Assembly (NCBI RefSeq): GCF_000013625.1
Contig: NC_009659.1
Span: 2,914,001 to 2,978,000, forward strand
Origin: Janthinobacterium sp. Marseille
Lineage (GTDB): Bacteria; Pseudomonadota; Gammaproteobacteria; Burkholderiales; Burkholderiaceae_D
Direction: 5' to 3'
Length of the DNA: 64,000 nt
In this document: positions 18,420 through 28,381 of the stretch, piece by piece
Numbering within the stretch: position 1 is the first letter of the stretch
Layout: each line of letters starts with the position of its first letter
Notes under the pieces: model-generated
What the model saw: only the letters and a program-made list of their open reading frames with translations
The model's database searches: none
What the model was told of the DNA's origin: nothing
Made by a program: the position numbers and the translations under genes

Positions 18420-18728
18420 TCAATCTGAAAAGGGGTTTGCCAACTGTGATACGTGGCCTGCTACCGTGATACTCCACAGCGCGTCCCGCTGCAGGCAAAA
18501 GCCGCGCTTCTCGGCGGCACTCAAACGCTTCATTGCATACTCGGCCTTCGAGGCACTGGAACGGTCCGGATATTCAAGCACCGCCAGCAAGCGCCGTGGC
18601 GGATTCGAGCGGGTATAGCGCGCGCCCTTGCCAGCCATATGTGCCTTGTAACGGGCCTGCACATCGACGGCAATACCGGTATAGATACTGCCGTTCCTGC
18701 ATTCGAGGAGATAAAGAAACCATGTCAT
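18420..18728 (-). CDS. GIY-YIG nuclease superfamily protein (UPF0213/YhbQ-like)
   Basis: This 102-residue protein has the GIY-YIG fold: LYLLECRNGSIYTGIAVDVQ, then Arg/His (RYKAHMAGKGARYTRSNPP) and a conserved Glu-containing EYAMKRLSAAEK helix. Length and order match the stand-alone YhbQ-like group. The ATG at 18728 starts the fold; an upstream in-frame ATG at 18812 would reach into the divergent promoter. It is followed by the DUF938 gene after 3 bases. The biological role of this group is poorly defined, with DNA end or structure processing proposed. Confidence 0.85.
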   Translation of the reverse strand: MTWFLYLLECRNGSIYTGIAVDVQARYKAHMAGKGARYTRSNPPRRLLAVLEYPDRSSASKAEYAMKRLSAAEKRGFCLQRDALWSITVAGHVSQLANPFSD

Positions 18729-18823
18729 GGCGGATAGTATAGAGAGCTTTTGTACTCCCGGCGCTGCGTCGTGCCCGAGCTTGGTTATACTGAGACAAAC
18801 CCGACACTGCATCTGACACCTCT

Positions 18824-19639
18824 ATGCCAGCCATTTCCATCTCTCGCTTCATGACCCTGGTCGTCGCTCTGCTATGCGCGCAACTGCACGTAGCGCGAGC
18901 GGCGGATGCAGTGCTGGAAGTACGTGTCGGCAAACAACAGCAAAGCCTGGCGCGCACCGATTTGCTGAAACATCCGGCACTACGCACGATCACGATCCCG
19001 GCTGACGTCAGTTACAAAAAGCCGATGCAATATCGCGCGCTGCCTTTGTTGGCGATACTGCGCGATATCAGCCAGGTCGATACCCTGCAATTCAAGGCGG
19101 CCGACGGCTTCGTGGCGAATATCCCGGCACAATCCTTCCGCGGCGGTGCAGAAGCATGGCTGGCAATCGAAGTGCCGCAAACACCGTGGCCGGCATTAAA
19201 AGCCGGCGGCCCCAGTGCCGGTCCGTTTTACCTGGTATGGCTGGCACCGGGAAAAAGCCATATCACGCAGGAACAATGGCCCTATCAAATCGCCGTCATC
19301 AGCGACGTCACACCATTACACAGTCGTTACCCGCAAATCAAACCGGATGCTGCAGTCGATAGTGCAGCCTGGCGCGGCATGCAAGTCTATGCGACACAAT
19401 GCGCAAGCTGCCACCAAGTCAATGGCGGTGGTGATGCGGCGGTCGGCCCGGACTTGAATCGCCCGGCCAATCCGACCGAATATTTTCATGATGTATATTT
19501 AAGGAAATACCTGCGCGATCCGGCAGCGGTACGCAGCTGGCCCGGCATGACGATGCCGGGCTTTGCCGACAACGTCATGAGTGAATCACAGATGGATGAT
19601 TTGCTGGCCTACCTGCGCCAGATGGCACTGCAGAAGTGA
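18824..19639 (+). CDS. Secreted c-type cytochrome with N-terminal molybdopterin-oxidoreductase-like domain
   Basis: This 271-residue periplasmic protein has a signal peptide ending near residue 27 (ARAADAV). The first about 150 residues resemble a shortened sulfite-oxidase-type domain (PMQYRALPLLAIL, DGFVANIP, PFYLVWLAPGKS) but show no cofactor cysteine. The C-terminal domain is a class I cytochrome c with the haem motif CASCH near residue 191 and an axial methionine in GMTMPGF. It probably passes electrons in the periplasm. The partner enzyme is not adjacent. The N-terminal comparison is tentative. Confidence 0.8.
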   Translation: MPAISISRFMTLVVALLCAQLHVARAADAVLEVRVGKQQQSLARTDLLKHPALRTITIPADVSYKKPMQYRALPLLAILRDISQVDTLQFKAADGFVANIPAQSFRGGAEAWLAIEVPQTPWPALKAGGPSAGPFYLVWLAPGKSHITQEQWPYQIAVISDVTPLHSRYPQIKPDAAVDSAAWRGMQVYATQCASCHQVNGGGDAAVGPDLNRPANPTEYFHDVYLRKYLRDPAAVRSWPGMTMPGFADNVMSESQMDDLLAYLRQMALQK

Positions 19640-19644
19640 AATGA

Positions 19645-20487
19645 CTAATTGACAGGCGTCTCGTCTGTAAAGAAACGCGGCTGCATTTCTTCCAGTCCCA
19701 GTGTTTGCAATACTTCCTGCAAACGTTCGGTCGGACGACGACGCGGCAAATCCTTGTAACTGGCGATGATCAATTCATTCTTCATCGAATGTTCCCAACC
19801 GACCAGCTCGGTCACATTGACCTGGTAGCCATGCGCTTCCAGTTGCAGGCAACGTAATACATTCGTCACCTGGCTGCCGAACTCGCGTGTATGCAAGGGA
19901 TGGCGCCAGATTTCAGTCAAGGCGCTCTTCGCCAGCGTCTTGCCTTTGTTCTTTTTCAATACCGAAGCTACCTCGGCCTGGCAGCATGGCACCAGAACGA
20001 TGAACTTGGCTTGCTTCTTCAATGCAAAATGAATCGCATCGTCGGTGGCTGTATTGCAGGCATGCAGTGCAGTGACCACATCAATTTTTTCCGGTAACAA
20101 ATCCGAAGTAATCGATTCCGCTACCGACAGGTTAAGGAAAGACATCCCGGGGAAGTCCAGCTTCTGCGCCAGCGCCTCAGACTTTTGTACCAGCTCGTCA
20201 CGTGTTTCTATGCCGTAGATGCGCGAATTATCCTTGCGCTCCTTGAAGAACAAATCATAAAGAATGAAGCCCAGATAGGATTTACCGGCACCGTGATCGG
20301 CCAGCGTAATATCAGGATGATCATTCTGGATTTCCTGCAGCAGCGGCTCGATAAACTGATATAAATGGTAGACCTGCTTGAGCTTGCGACGGCTATCCTG
20401 GTTCAGCTTGCCGTCACGCGTCAGGATGTGCAGCTCTTTGAGCAGTTCTATCGACTGGCCGGGACGTATTTCATGCGTGTTGCTCAT
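19645..20487 (-). CDS. SAM-dependent methyltransferase (Methyltransf_32-like)
   Basis: This 280-residue cytoplasmic protein resembles the family that includes GSTCD/METTL25-type methyltransferases. Key blocks are TLADHGAGKSYLGFILYDLF (SAM-binding), IYGIETRDELV, a DVVTALHACNTATDDAI motif and FIVLVPCCQAEV. The CCQ motif with nearby HACNTATDDA is characteristic of this family. The target is unknown. It converges with the cytochrome gene. Confidence 0.78.
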   Translation of the reverse strand: MSNTHEIRPGQSIELLKELHILTRDGKLNQDSRRKLKQVYHLYQFIEPLLQEIQNDHPDITLADHGAGKSYLGFILYDLFFKERKDNSRIYGIETRDELVQKSEALAQKLDFPGMSFLNLSVAESITSDLLPEKIDVVTALHACNTATDDAIHFALKKQAKFIVLVPCCQAEVASVLKKNKGKTLAKSALTEIWRHPLHTREFGSQVTNVLRCLQLEAHGYQVNVTELVGWEHSMKNELIIASYKDLPRRRPTERLQEVLQTLGLEEMQPRFFTDETPVN

Positions 20488-20676
20488 CTGGCGGAATTCC
20501 GTGATCTTGGGGTGCGCCCACTATAGGGATTTTGCCCCGCAGCGGCAAGCTTTGCCCGGTATGGCAGCGAAAATGGGGCGGATTAACGCTGTCAAAAGCA
20601 CCATACCCAGAGCAAATACTGATAATACTGATAAGATTGCTCAACTCGTGGCTGTCAGCGAATTTGCAAAATCGAC

Positions 20677-22491
20677 ATGCTTGTCTTGTCATGCCGCTTT
20701 TTCAATTTACCCTTCAATACCAACAACGTGCCGAGAGTTAACTTTTACACGCATTCAGCATGGCGGCTCCTGTTCTGCTCTCTACTGATCGCATTATGTC
20801 TGCCTTTCACTAGCGAAGCCGCACCTTCCTACACTGTCTCCATCAGCGGTGCGGATAGTTATACCTCGCTGTTTAACGAACACCTGGATGTGGTCAAGCG
20901 CAGCAAGACCGAAGGTATCAGTGAAGAAGAAGTCCAGCGACTGGTCGCGGTCGCCCCCGAACAAGTCCGTTCCCTGCTGGCAACCGAAGGCTATTTTTCG
21001 CCGGTCGTCAGCAGCACGCTGGATCAGGAAAAAACACCATGGGTTGCCCACCTGAATATAGAACCCGGCACGCCGACCAAAATCGAAGCAGTCGACATCA
21101 GCTTCAGCGGTGACATCGAAGCAAAGAATCCGAGACGCATAGAACAATTGCGCGAAAACTGGGGCTTGAAAACCGGTGCAGTATTCCGCCAAAGCGCCTG
21201 GGATAGCGCCAAGGGTGATTTGCTCAAGGCCATGCTGAATCGCGACTATCCGGCCGCCGCCATTGCACACAGCGAAGCCAGGATAGATCCGGCCACCAAT
21301 AGCGCAACACTGACGGTGCATGTCAATTCCGGCCCCGCGTTTACCTTTGGTCCATTGGAGATCGTTGGCCTCAATCGCTATTCGCGCGAGATGGTGGAAA
21401 AGCTCAATCCAATCAAACCGGGTGAGCGCTATTCACAGGAAAAACTCAATGAGCTACAGGCACGGGTGCAGGACACCGGCTACTTCCGCTCTGCCTTCGC
21501 GACGATTGAAGTCAATCCGGCGCAGCCCAATAATGTGCCGATCAAGCTGGACCTGACCGAGAATGAACGTCGACGGCTGTCACTGGGTCTCGGTTTCTCC
21601 ACTGACTCCGGTCCGCGCGCGCAGGTGAAATGGACCGACCGTCACTTCCTCGGCAAGGACTGGCGCCTCGAATCACAATTGCGTGGCGATCGCGACAATC
21701 GACTGCTGGGTGCCGATGTCTACTTCCCGACTCTCCAGAACGACTGGCGACCCAGCGTTGGTGCGCATTATGAATACACCGATAGCTCCGGCGAAACCAA
21801 TGATAAATTCCGTACCGGTGCGCGCCTGACCAGCCCCGACAAGCGCAATGAAACCATACTCAGCGTTGGCTTCCTGACAGATAGACAGCGCATCGGCAAT
21901 GTCTACGGCAACAACCGGGAAGCGCTGATCGCCTCCTATATTTACACCCGTCGCCGCGTCAACAACCTGATCTCGCCAACGCGCGGTTACTACGCGTCGG
22001 TAGAAGTGGATGTAGGCCCTGCCGGTGTGGTCAATAAAAAAAGCCTGGTCCGTACCGTGGGCCGCTTTACCTGGCTCTCGCCGAGCTATGGCCGCTTCCA
22101 GGCCGTATTGCGCGGCCAGGTCGGCCAGGTGTTTGGTGCCAATTCCGATACCGTACCGGCCGACTTGCTATTCCGTACCGGTGGCGACCAGACCGTGCGC
22201 GGCTATGACTACAACAGCCTTGGCGTAGCGCAGGATGGTGCAATCGTCGGCGGCACGGTGACCGCTGTCGTCAGCGCTGAAATGATTTACAGCATCACAC
22301 CTGAATGGGGTGCAGCCGTATTTACCGACGCCGGTAATGCCGCCAACTCATGGAATGGTTTCCGCCTCGAACAAGGCAGTGGCGTTGGCGCGCGTTGGCG
22401 CAGCCCTATCGGCCCGGTGAATCTCGATCTCGCTTACGGTCACGCCAGCAAAGACGTGCGCTTACACTTCTCTATCGGCTATGGCTTCTGA
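20677..22491 (+). CDS. tamA: Outer-membrane assembly factor TamA (Omp85 family)
   Basis: This protein of about 604 residues is the outer-membrane half of the TAM complex, which helps insert some autotransporters and moves phospholipids. A signal-like segment (WRLLFCSLLIALCLPFTSEA) is followed by three POTRA domains (about 50-270). The Omp85 barrel then ends with LHFSIGYGF. The VRGYDYNSLG motif is the conserved barrel-loop VRGY. The start is unsure: ATG 20677 would place extra residues before the signal peptide; GTG 20728 would give a better-sized signal peptide. The gene overlaps tamB by 11 bases. Confidence 0.92.
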   Translation: MLVLSCRFFNLPFNTNNVPRVNFYTHSAWRLLFCSLLIALCLPFTSEAAPSYTVSISGADSYTSLFNEHLDVVKRSKTEGISEEEVQRLVAVAPEQVRSLLATEGYFSPVVSSTLDQEKTPWVAHLNIEPGTPTKIEAVDISFSGDIEAKNPRRIEQLRENWGLKTGAVFRQSAWDSAKGDLLKAMLNRDYPAAAIAHSEARIDPATNSATLTVHVNSGPAFTFGPLEIVGLNRYSREMVEKLNPIKPGERYSQEKLNELQARVQDTGYFRSAFATIEVNPAQPNNVPIKLDLTENERRRLSLGLGFSTDSGPRAQVKWTDRHFLGKDWRLESQLRGDRDNRLLGADVYFPTLQNDWRPSVGAHYEYTDSSGETNDKFRTGARLTSPDKRNETILSVGFLTDRQRIGNVYGNNREALIASYIYTRRRVNNLISPTRGYYASVEVDVGPAGVVNKKSLVRTVGRFTWLSPSYGRFQAVLRGQVGQVFGANSDTVPADLLFRTGGDQTVRGYDYNSLGVAQDGAIVGGTVTAVVSAEMIYSITPEWGAAVFTDAGNAANSWNGFRLEQGSGVGARWRSPIGPVNLDLAYGHASKDVRLHFSIGYGF

Positions 22492-25400
22492 CGACCAAAC
22501 AAAGACGGCGCCGGTGCGCCGCCACAGATTACGCAACTGGCTGCTCGGCGCATTAGTGCTGGGCCTGGCCGTGTTTGCGGCTGTTGGCTGGTTGCTCAAA
22601 AGTGAAAGCGGCGCGCAATTCACCCTCAATCTGGTCGGCAAACTGACGAATGGCATGGTGCAAAGCCAGGACGTCAGCGGCCGGCTAAGCGGACCGCTGC
22701 AAATCAGGCAATTAAAAATCAAGCTGGAAAACCAGAGCATCACCCTCGATGATGTGCTGATTGAAACGCAACTGTCCGCACTGCTGGCCGGACAGGTACG
22801 CATCCCCTTGCTGCAAATCGGCAAGCTGAGCATCATCAGCAAAATAGATCAAAGCAAAGAGCCTTCGAAACTCCCTGACAGCATTGGCCTTCCAGTCAAA
22901 CTGAAGGTTGACCAGATACAGGTCAATGGCGGCAGCGTGGCCTGGGGTCCGGTCGATGTGATTACCCTCGGTGCCTTCGCCGTCAATCTGGATTTCGATG
23001 GCAAGCGTTACCTGCTGAACCTCGACCAGCTCACCGCGCGCTCTGCTTCCGGCACTAATGCATACAGTGGCAAGTTCAACGGCCATGCGACGCTCTCCAC
23101 GACCAAACCTTACCCATTACAGGCGAGCCTGGTCAGCAGTACCGAAGCGGTGCTTGATGAACGCAATATCGGCGCAAACGCCCGCATAGACCTCGACGGC
23201 TCACTGGCTGAAATCGTGACCTCCATCGATGCGCAATTGAACAAGGCGCTGGTCAAGGGCAAAGTCATACTGAAACCGTTTTCAGACAGCATGCTGGGTG
23301 CGGCCGACCTGTCGGCACAAGCGCTCAACCTCGCAGAACTCGGCGACGATTTACCAAAGACCAATATCAACCTGCAATTGCATGCGACTGAAAGCGGCAG
23401 CGGCACCCTCAAGATCAGTAATGCCGCCGCCGGCCTGTACGACGCCGGTCGCATTCCCCTGACTGACTTGTCGCTCAGCTTCATGCAAAAAGACGGCAAG
23501 TTCTTGCTGGATCCCATCGTAGCCAAACTCGGCAGCACGCAACAAGCCGCCGGCAGCATCCAGGGCAAAGGCCAGTACGCGGATGGTGCACTCAACATCA
23601 CATTGAAGACCGATGCACTCGACCTGAAGAAGCTCGACCAGCGCATGCGCGCCACCCGGCTCATGATCAAGCTGGATGTAGATCATGCCGACGGCAAGCA
23701 AGTCATCACACTGGCAGCGACCGAAGCATTAAAGAAAAACAAGTTGAGCCTGAATGCACATGGCGTGATCGCGGATGAGGCATTGACTGTCGATCGCCTG
23801 GAATTGCGTGCTGATGCAAGCGCCATTGATGCCAGCGCACAAGTCGCTTTCAGCGGCAAACAAAAATTCAGCGCCAAGGGTGTGATCAAACAATTCAATC
23901 CGCGCGTGCTGGGTGATTTCCCGCAACTGCCGGCCCTGAACCTGAATGCTAATTTTTCCGTCAGCGGCAGTCGTCAGCCACACCTGGAAAGTGAACTCAA
24001 TTTCCGCATCCATGACAGCCAGCTCGCCGGCAATCCCTTAAGCGGTGAAGGCGAAGTGCGTTTGCATGCGGAAACACTGGATATACCGAAGCTATTCCTG
24101 ATCGCCGGTAAAAACAAATTAAGCGCACAAGGCAAGCTGGCTGAAAGCAATTCGCGCCTTACCTTCAATTTGCAGGCACCGGCGCTGGAACAACTCGGCC
24201 CGGAATTCGCCGGTGACGTCCAAATCAATGGCGAGATGCGCGGAAAACTACAGCAACCACGCCTCATCGCCGACTGGAAAGGTAATCGCATCCGCGTGCC
24301 GGGCCAGACCCGGATCGGCAGTACCGAAGGCAAAGCCGACCTCAGCCTGAACCTCAAGGACAATGCCTTCCTGCTCGCCAATGCGACACTCAATGCCAGC
24401 GCGATGACCTTGCAGGCTGGCGGGCAACAAGTCGCCAAATTGACCGCGCAGGCAGAGTTTGCCGCGCAGGATAATGCGCCGCTCTCAATCGTCCTGCGTG
24501 CAGAAAAACTCGCCGGACAATTGCGTGCGGATACATTCGACCTCAATGTCAAAGGCAGTACCAATCAACATACCTTGAACGCCAGCTTGAATGAACCAGA
24601 ACAGAAATGGAAACTGGTCGCAGCCGGCGGCTTGAAAAACCTCGCGCGCGCCGCACGCTGGGAAGGCAGTATCAATGCGCTGGATACCTCCGGCCGTTTC
24701 AATGCCAAGCTGGATGCCCCGGCACCTCTACTGATTTCGCAAAAGCAGGTACAGCTGGACCAATTCAAACTGACTGCACCGAACGCCAGCCTTAACGTAG
24801 AACAATTCCTGCGCACGGAACGCAATATCAGCACCCGCGGCAACTTCAAAAACCTGAAAATCGGCGAACTGCTGCGCTCGCTCAATCCTGCTTCCATCTT
24901 CAGCGGCGACCTGGCACTTGCCGGTGAATGGAATCTGGTGATGGCCGACAAGCTGGATGGTAAAGTCGGCATCCGCCGTGAAAGCGGCGATATGGCAATA
25001 CATGGCAGCGCGTCAACCGCACTCGGCCTGACAACATTTGAAGCAAGTGCGACCGCAACCAAAGGACAAGTCCGGCTGCAATTACTGGCAGATGGCAAAC
25101 GCACCGGTCGCATCGACATCAATCTCGCCACCACAATAGGTGGTGACGGCCGCTTCTCGATTGCACCGAATGCCCCGCTGGCCGGCAATATCAAGATGAA
25201 CACCCCTACCCTCGCCTGGCTGGGTCCGCTGATCTCGCCTTCACTGGTGATGGAAGGCAATCTGCAAGCCGATGTGGTACTCGATGGCAGCTTTGGCAAA
25301 CCGCGTTTGACGGGACCGGTCAATGCCGATGGTTTACGGCTGTTATTTACCGACACCGGCATCGACCTCAAGCAAGGTGTATTGCGCAGCAGCTTCCAGA

Positions 25401-26428
25401 CCGACCAATTGGTGATCAACCAGCTCAGTTTCAAAAACGAAGGCGAGCTGATGATCTCCGGCCCTATCAGCCTGTTGCGTGAACAACTGGCGCTGGAACT
25501 GAAGGTAAAGGTCACACGTTATAAATTGATAGACCGCAGCGACCGCAAGCTGGTTATCAGTGGCGATAGCGTGGTCGGCTGGCAGGAAGGTGTGGCCAAG
25601 GCCAAAGGCCAATTCGAAGTGAATTCCGGCTTTGTCGATATCGGAGTATCCGGCACGCCCGAACTTTCGGATGATGTGGTCATCGTCGGCAAAGGCCACG
25701 ATAGCGGCAAGAAAACGGCAATCTCACTCGATGTCAGCATCAGCCTCGGTGACGGCATACGCCTGCAAGGACGCGGCCTCGATGCCTTGCTGGTTGGCCA
25801 GGTTCGTTTGCTGGCAAGCGCCGGTGATGCCTTGCGCGCGCAGGGGACCTTGAGTGTTGCGTCCGGCACCTTCAAGGCCTACCAACGCGAACTGAAGATA
25901 GAACAGGGTTCGGTGTTGTTCAGCGGCCCGCTGAATAATCCGGCGCTGGATATCCGTGCCATGCGGCGTGGCCAGGAAGTGGAAGCCGGTGTATCGATAC
26001 GCGGCACCGCATTGGCACCACGCATCACGCTGGTATCCGAACCGACCGTAACCGATGCAGAAAAACTTTCATGGCTGGTACTGGGACGTGGCTTGTCCGG
26101 TACCGGTGATGCCGATCGCGATGCCTTGCAAAGCGCCGCTACTTCCTTGCTGTCAGGCGGCGCGGCGGCCGGCCTGCAATCACAGATTGCCAGTGCCTTC
26201 GGCTTTGACGACGTCAGCATAGGCAAAGGCGGTACCGATTTGCAGGACCGCATCATCACGCTCGGTAAACGCATCTCGGACAAGCTCTATGTCAGCTTCA
26301 AACAAAGCCTGGACGATGTCGGCAGTGTGCTCCTGCTGCGCTATACGCTGACGCCGCGCATCACGCTCGAAGGCGAAGCCGGTACCAGCAGTGCGCTATC
26401 TGTGTTCTACAATTTTGCCTTTGATTGA
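22481..26428 (+). CDS. tamB: TamB, inner-membrane anchored component of the TAM complex
   Basis: This 1315-residue AsmA/TamB-type protein has one N-terminal membrane segment (LLGALVLGLAVFAAVGWLL, residues about 21-40). A long beta-helical bridge-like body across the periplasm follows, then the conserved C-terminal DUF490 domain (about 950-1315) with LSWLVLGRGLSG and KRISDKLYVSFKQSL and a terminal aromatic (VFYNFAFD). It works with TamA in outer-membrane biogenesis and lipid transport. It begins inside tamA with an 11-base overlap, so the two are co-translated. Length fits the family. Confidence 0.95.
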   Translation: MASDDQTKTAPVRRHRLRNWLLGALVLGLAVFAAVGWLLKSESGAQFTLNLVGKLTNGMVQSQDVSGRLSGPLQIRQLKIKLENQSITLDDVLIETQLSALLAGQVRIPLLQIGKLSIISKIDQSKEPSKLPDSIGLPVKLKVDQIQVNGGSVAWGPVDVITLGAFAVNLDFDGKRYLLNLDQLTARSASGTNAYSGKFNGHATLSTTKPYPLQASLVSSTEAVLDERNIGANARIDLDGSLAEIVTSIDAQLNKALVKGKVILKPFSDSMLGAADLSAQALNLAELGDDLPKTNINLQLHATESGSGTLKISNAAAGLYDAGRIPLTDLSLSFMQKDGKFLLDPIVAKLGSTQQAAGSIQGKGQYADGALNITLKTDALDLKKLDQRMRATRLMIKLDVDHADGKQVITLAATEALKKNKLSLNAHGVIADEALTVDRLELRADASAIDASAQVAFSGKQKFSAKGVIKQFNPRVLGDFPQLPALNLNANFSVSGSRQPHLESELNFRIHDSQLAGNPLSGEGEVRLHAETLDIPKLFLIAGKNKLSAQGKLAESNSRLTFNLQAPALEQLGPEFAGDVQINGEMRGKLQQPRLIADWKGNRIRVPGQTRIGSTEGKADLSLNLKDNAFLLANATLNASAMTLQAGGQQVAKLTAQAEFAAQDNAPLSIVLRAEKLAGQLRADTFDLNVKGSTNQHTLNASLNEPEQKWKLVAAGGLKNLARAARWEGSINALDTSGRFNAKLDAPAPLLISQKQVQLDQFKLTAPNASLNVEQFLRTERNISTRGNFKNLKIGELLRSLNPASIFSGDLALAGEWNLVMADKLDGKVGIRRESGDMAIHGSASTALGLTTFEASATATKGQVRLQLLADGKRTGRIDINLATTIGGDGRFSIAPNAPLAGNIKMNTPTLAWLGPLISPSLVMEGNLQADVVLDGSFGKPRLTGPVNADGLRLLFTDTGIDLKQGVLRSSFQTDQLVINQLSFKNEGELMISGPISLLREQLALELKVKVTRYKLIDRSDRKLVISGDSVVGWQEGVAKAKGQFEVNSGFVDIGVSGTPELSDDVVIVGKGHDSGKKTAISLDVSISLGDGIRLQGRGLDALLVGQVRLLASAGDALRAQGTLSVASGTFKAYQRELKIEQGSVLFSGPLNNPALDIRAMRRGQEVEAGVSIRGTALAPRITLVSEPTVTDAEKLSWLVLGRGLSGTGDADRDALQSAATSLLSGGAAAGLQSQIASAFGFDDVSIGKGGTDLQDRIITLGKRISDKLYVSFKQSLDDVGSVLLLRYTLTPRITLEGEAGTSSALSVFYNFAFD

Positions 26429-26589
26429 CTATTACCTAAACGGTCTGAAACTGTTATAACAACACTATTGCGCATGTTTTCTTGTTGAAACCGCGCTGTG
26501 TACCCGCCGTTTCCGAGAAAGACATGCATCGCAGGGCCTAATGCCGATAGCCCCTGCGGCTCACGATTACCAACAATTGGAGAGATAGT

Positions 26590-27963
26590 ATGTCTAGCAA
26601 CCCTGATGGAGAAGCAAACCAGACGACAGTTGATACAAGCCCGCTTACTGCAGCAGCTGCCAACGATGCCTCGGCGGTACATCGCATCGTCATCGTCGGT
26701 GGTGGTGCCGGTGGCCTCGAACTGGCAACCGCACTGGGTGACAAGCTCGTCAAGAGCGGACGCATCAGCGTAGTGCTGGTCGACCGCGCGCACACCCACA
26801 TCTGGAAACCGCTGCTGCACGAAGTCGCAGCCGGCAGCATGGATGCAAACTCACACCAGCTCGAATACGCCGCACAAGCGCGCTGGCACCGCTTCGTCTA
26901 CCAGCCCGGTGAATTGCTGGGCCTGGATCGCGAACGCAAAACCATTAGCGTCAGTGGTTTGAACGATGTCGATGGTGTCGAGCTGCTGCCGCGTCGTGAC
27001 ATTCCTTACGACACGCTGGTGCTGTCGATAGGCAGCGTCACCAACTTTTTTAATGTGCCGGGCGCGGAAAAGAATGCGATATCGCTCGACAATATGCTGC
27101 AGGCTGAGCACTTCCGTCGTCGCATGATAGGTTTGTGCGTACGCGCCGACCAGACGCAATCCAAGCTGAATATTGCGATCATCGGCGGTGGTGCAACCGG
27201 CGTCGAACTGTCAGCCGAACTACGCAATACGGCAGAGATATTGGGCGCCTATGGTTTGCATCAGCTGGATCCGCACCGTGATATCCGCATCAGCATCATT
27301 GAAGCGGCACCACGCATCCTGTCTGCATTGCCGGACCGCGTATCGAGCAAAACCACGGAACTGCTCAATCACATGGCCATCGAAGTGCTGACTGAAGCCA
27401 AGGTTTCCGAAGTACAGGAGCATGCCGTGCTGCTGGCCAATGGCACCAGCATCCCCGCCGACCTGACTGTATGGGCTGCCGGTATCCGCGCACCGCAAAT
27501 CCTCGGTGAACTCGGCTTGCCGGTAAACCGTCTCGGGCAAGTCGTAGTGACACAAAGCCTTCAAACCGAAATCGATCCGAATATTTTTGCATTCGGCGAT
27601 TGCGCCGCCTGTCCGTGGCCGGAAAAAAACAGTACGGTACCGCCGCGTGCACAAGCTGCGCACCAACAGGCGAGCTTCCTCTTCAATGCCATCAAGAAAC
27701 GCCTGGACAATCAAGAACTGCCGCTGTTCCAGTATCGCGATCTGGGTTCACTGGTATCGCTCGGACGTTTCGATGCGGTCGGCAACCTGATGGGACCTTT
27801 GCTCGGTCGTGCGATGTTTATTGAAGGTGTGCTGGCACGCCTGCTATACATCTCGCTGTACCGCATGCATCTGGTCGCATTGCACGGGGTAGTACGTACT
27901 TGCGCCGACACTGTCGCACACTGGTTGCGGCGCAAAACATCACCCCGCGTAAAATTGCACTAA
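26590..27963 (+). CDS. ndh: Type II NADH dehydrogenase (NAD(P)/FAD-dependent oxidoreductase)
   Basis: This 457-residue flavoprotein has the FAD-binding IVIVGGGAGGLELATAL near residue 33 and the second Rossmann fold NIAIIGGGATGVELSAEL near residue 196. WAAGIRAPQIL and FAFGDCAACPWP complete the FAD site. LLHEVAAGSMD is typical of NDH-2. It transfers electrons from NADH to quinone without proton pumping. The C-terminal amphipathic region (IEGVLARLLYISLYRMHLVALHG) should bind the membrane. GGAGAG precedes ATG 26590. The N-terminal 30 residues are variable. It is monocistronic with a terminator-like hairpin after it. Confidence 0.9.
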   Translation: MSSNPDGEANQTTVDTSPLTAAAANDASAVHRIVIVGGGAGGLELATALGDKLVKSGRISVVLVDRAHTHIWKPLLHEVAAGSMDANSHQLEYAAQARWHRFVYQPGELLGLDRERKTISVSGLNDVDGVELLPRRDIPYDTLVLSIGSVTNFFNVPGAEKNAISLDNMLQAEHFRRRMIGLCVRADQTQSKLNIAIIGGGATGVELSAELRNTAEILGAYGLHQLDPHRDIRISIIEAAPRILSALPDRVSSKTTELLNHMAIEVLTEAKVSEVQEHAVLLANGTSIPADLTVWAAGIRAPQILGELGLPVNRLGQVVVTQSLQTEIDPNIFAFGDCAACPWPEKNSTVPPRAQAAHQQASFLFNAIKKRLDNQELPLFQYRDLGSLVSLGRFDAVGNLMGPLLGRAMFIEGVLARLLYISLYRMHLVALHGVVRTCADTVAHWLRRKTSPRVKLH

Positions 27964-28014
27964 ACACATCTTCAGCCCGTACAGATGTAGAAAAAAAATA
28001 ATTGCTCTATAATG

Positions 28015-28050
28015 CGCCGCTGCCTGCATATCAGGCATGCGGCGTTTTTT
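28015..28050 (+). terminator. Terminator-like hairpin after ndh
   Basis: The stem GCCGC-t-GCCTG/CAGGC-at-GCGGC with loop CATAT is followed by GTTTTTTG. It lies about 50 bases after the ndh stop. Confidence 0.75.
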
Positions 28051-28243
28051 GTAATATGCTCCGCAAAAAAATGTATACGACTTTTTGCTAAAACTGCTGC
28101 TACACTTTCGGCAGTCAAATTAATAAAACGGTATCTCCGTTAAGAACCTAACAGTCTTACTTGCTAAGTTTCCGTCAATATTACGGCACGGCAAACTGGG
28201 TGACACCTGCAATGAGTGCAGGCAGTCGCATCCGAAAACAATC

Positions 28244-28269
28244 TGTGAATATAGCTTGTGAATAGAGCT
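28244..28269 (+). repeat. Tandem 13-base direct repeat
   Basis: TGTGAATATAGCT and TGTGAATAGAGCT lie head to tail with one mismatch, about 110 bases upstream of the antiporter gene. They may form a protein-binding site; no known motif is matched. Confidence 0.55.
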
Positions 28270-28381
28270 GCTCGACCAAACAAATGGTCGCCCGTACTGT
28301 CTGCGGAATAGACAAGGCGCCCTGCTATATATGTCGTTTCATTTTGCATGGAACACACTCTTTTAAATTGCCGGGAACAAC

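Larger units (their letters stand above)
27964..28381. other. Long leader between ndh and the antiporter gene
   Basis: This 418-base region has a terminator-like hairpin (28015-28050), the hairpin CCTGCA-atgag-TGCAGG near 28206-28222, a tandem 13-base repeat (28244-28269) and a small GACCA/TGGTC stem near 28278. No gene is supported. The accumulation of structure before a transporter gene is unusual. Confidence 0.5.

Noticed and set aside
27980..28050. TATAAT at about 28009 as a promoter of a small RNA ending at the hairpin
   Set aside because: No -35 element at the correct distance was found, and the hairpin is explained as the ndh terminator.
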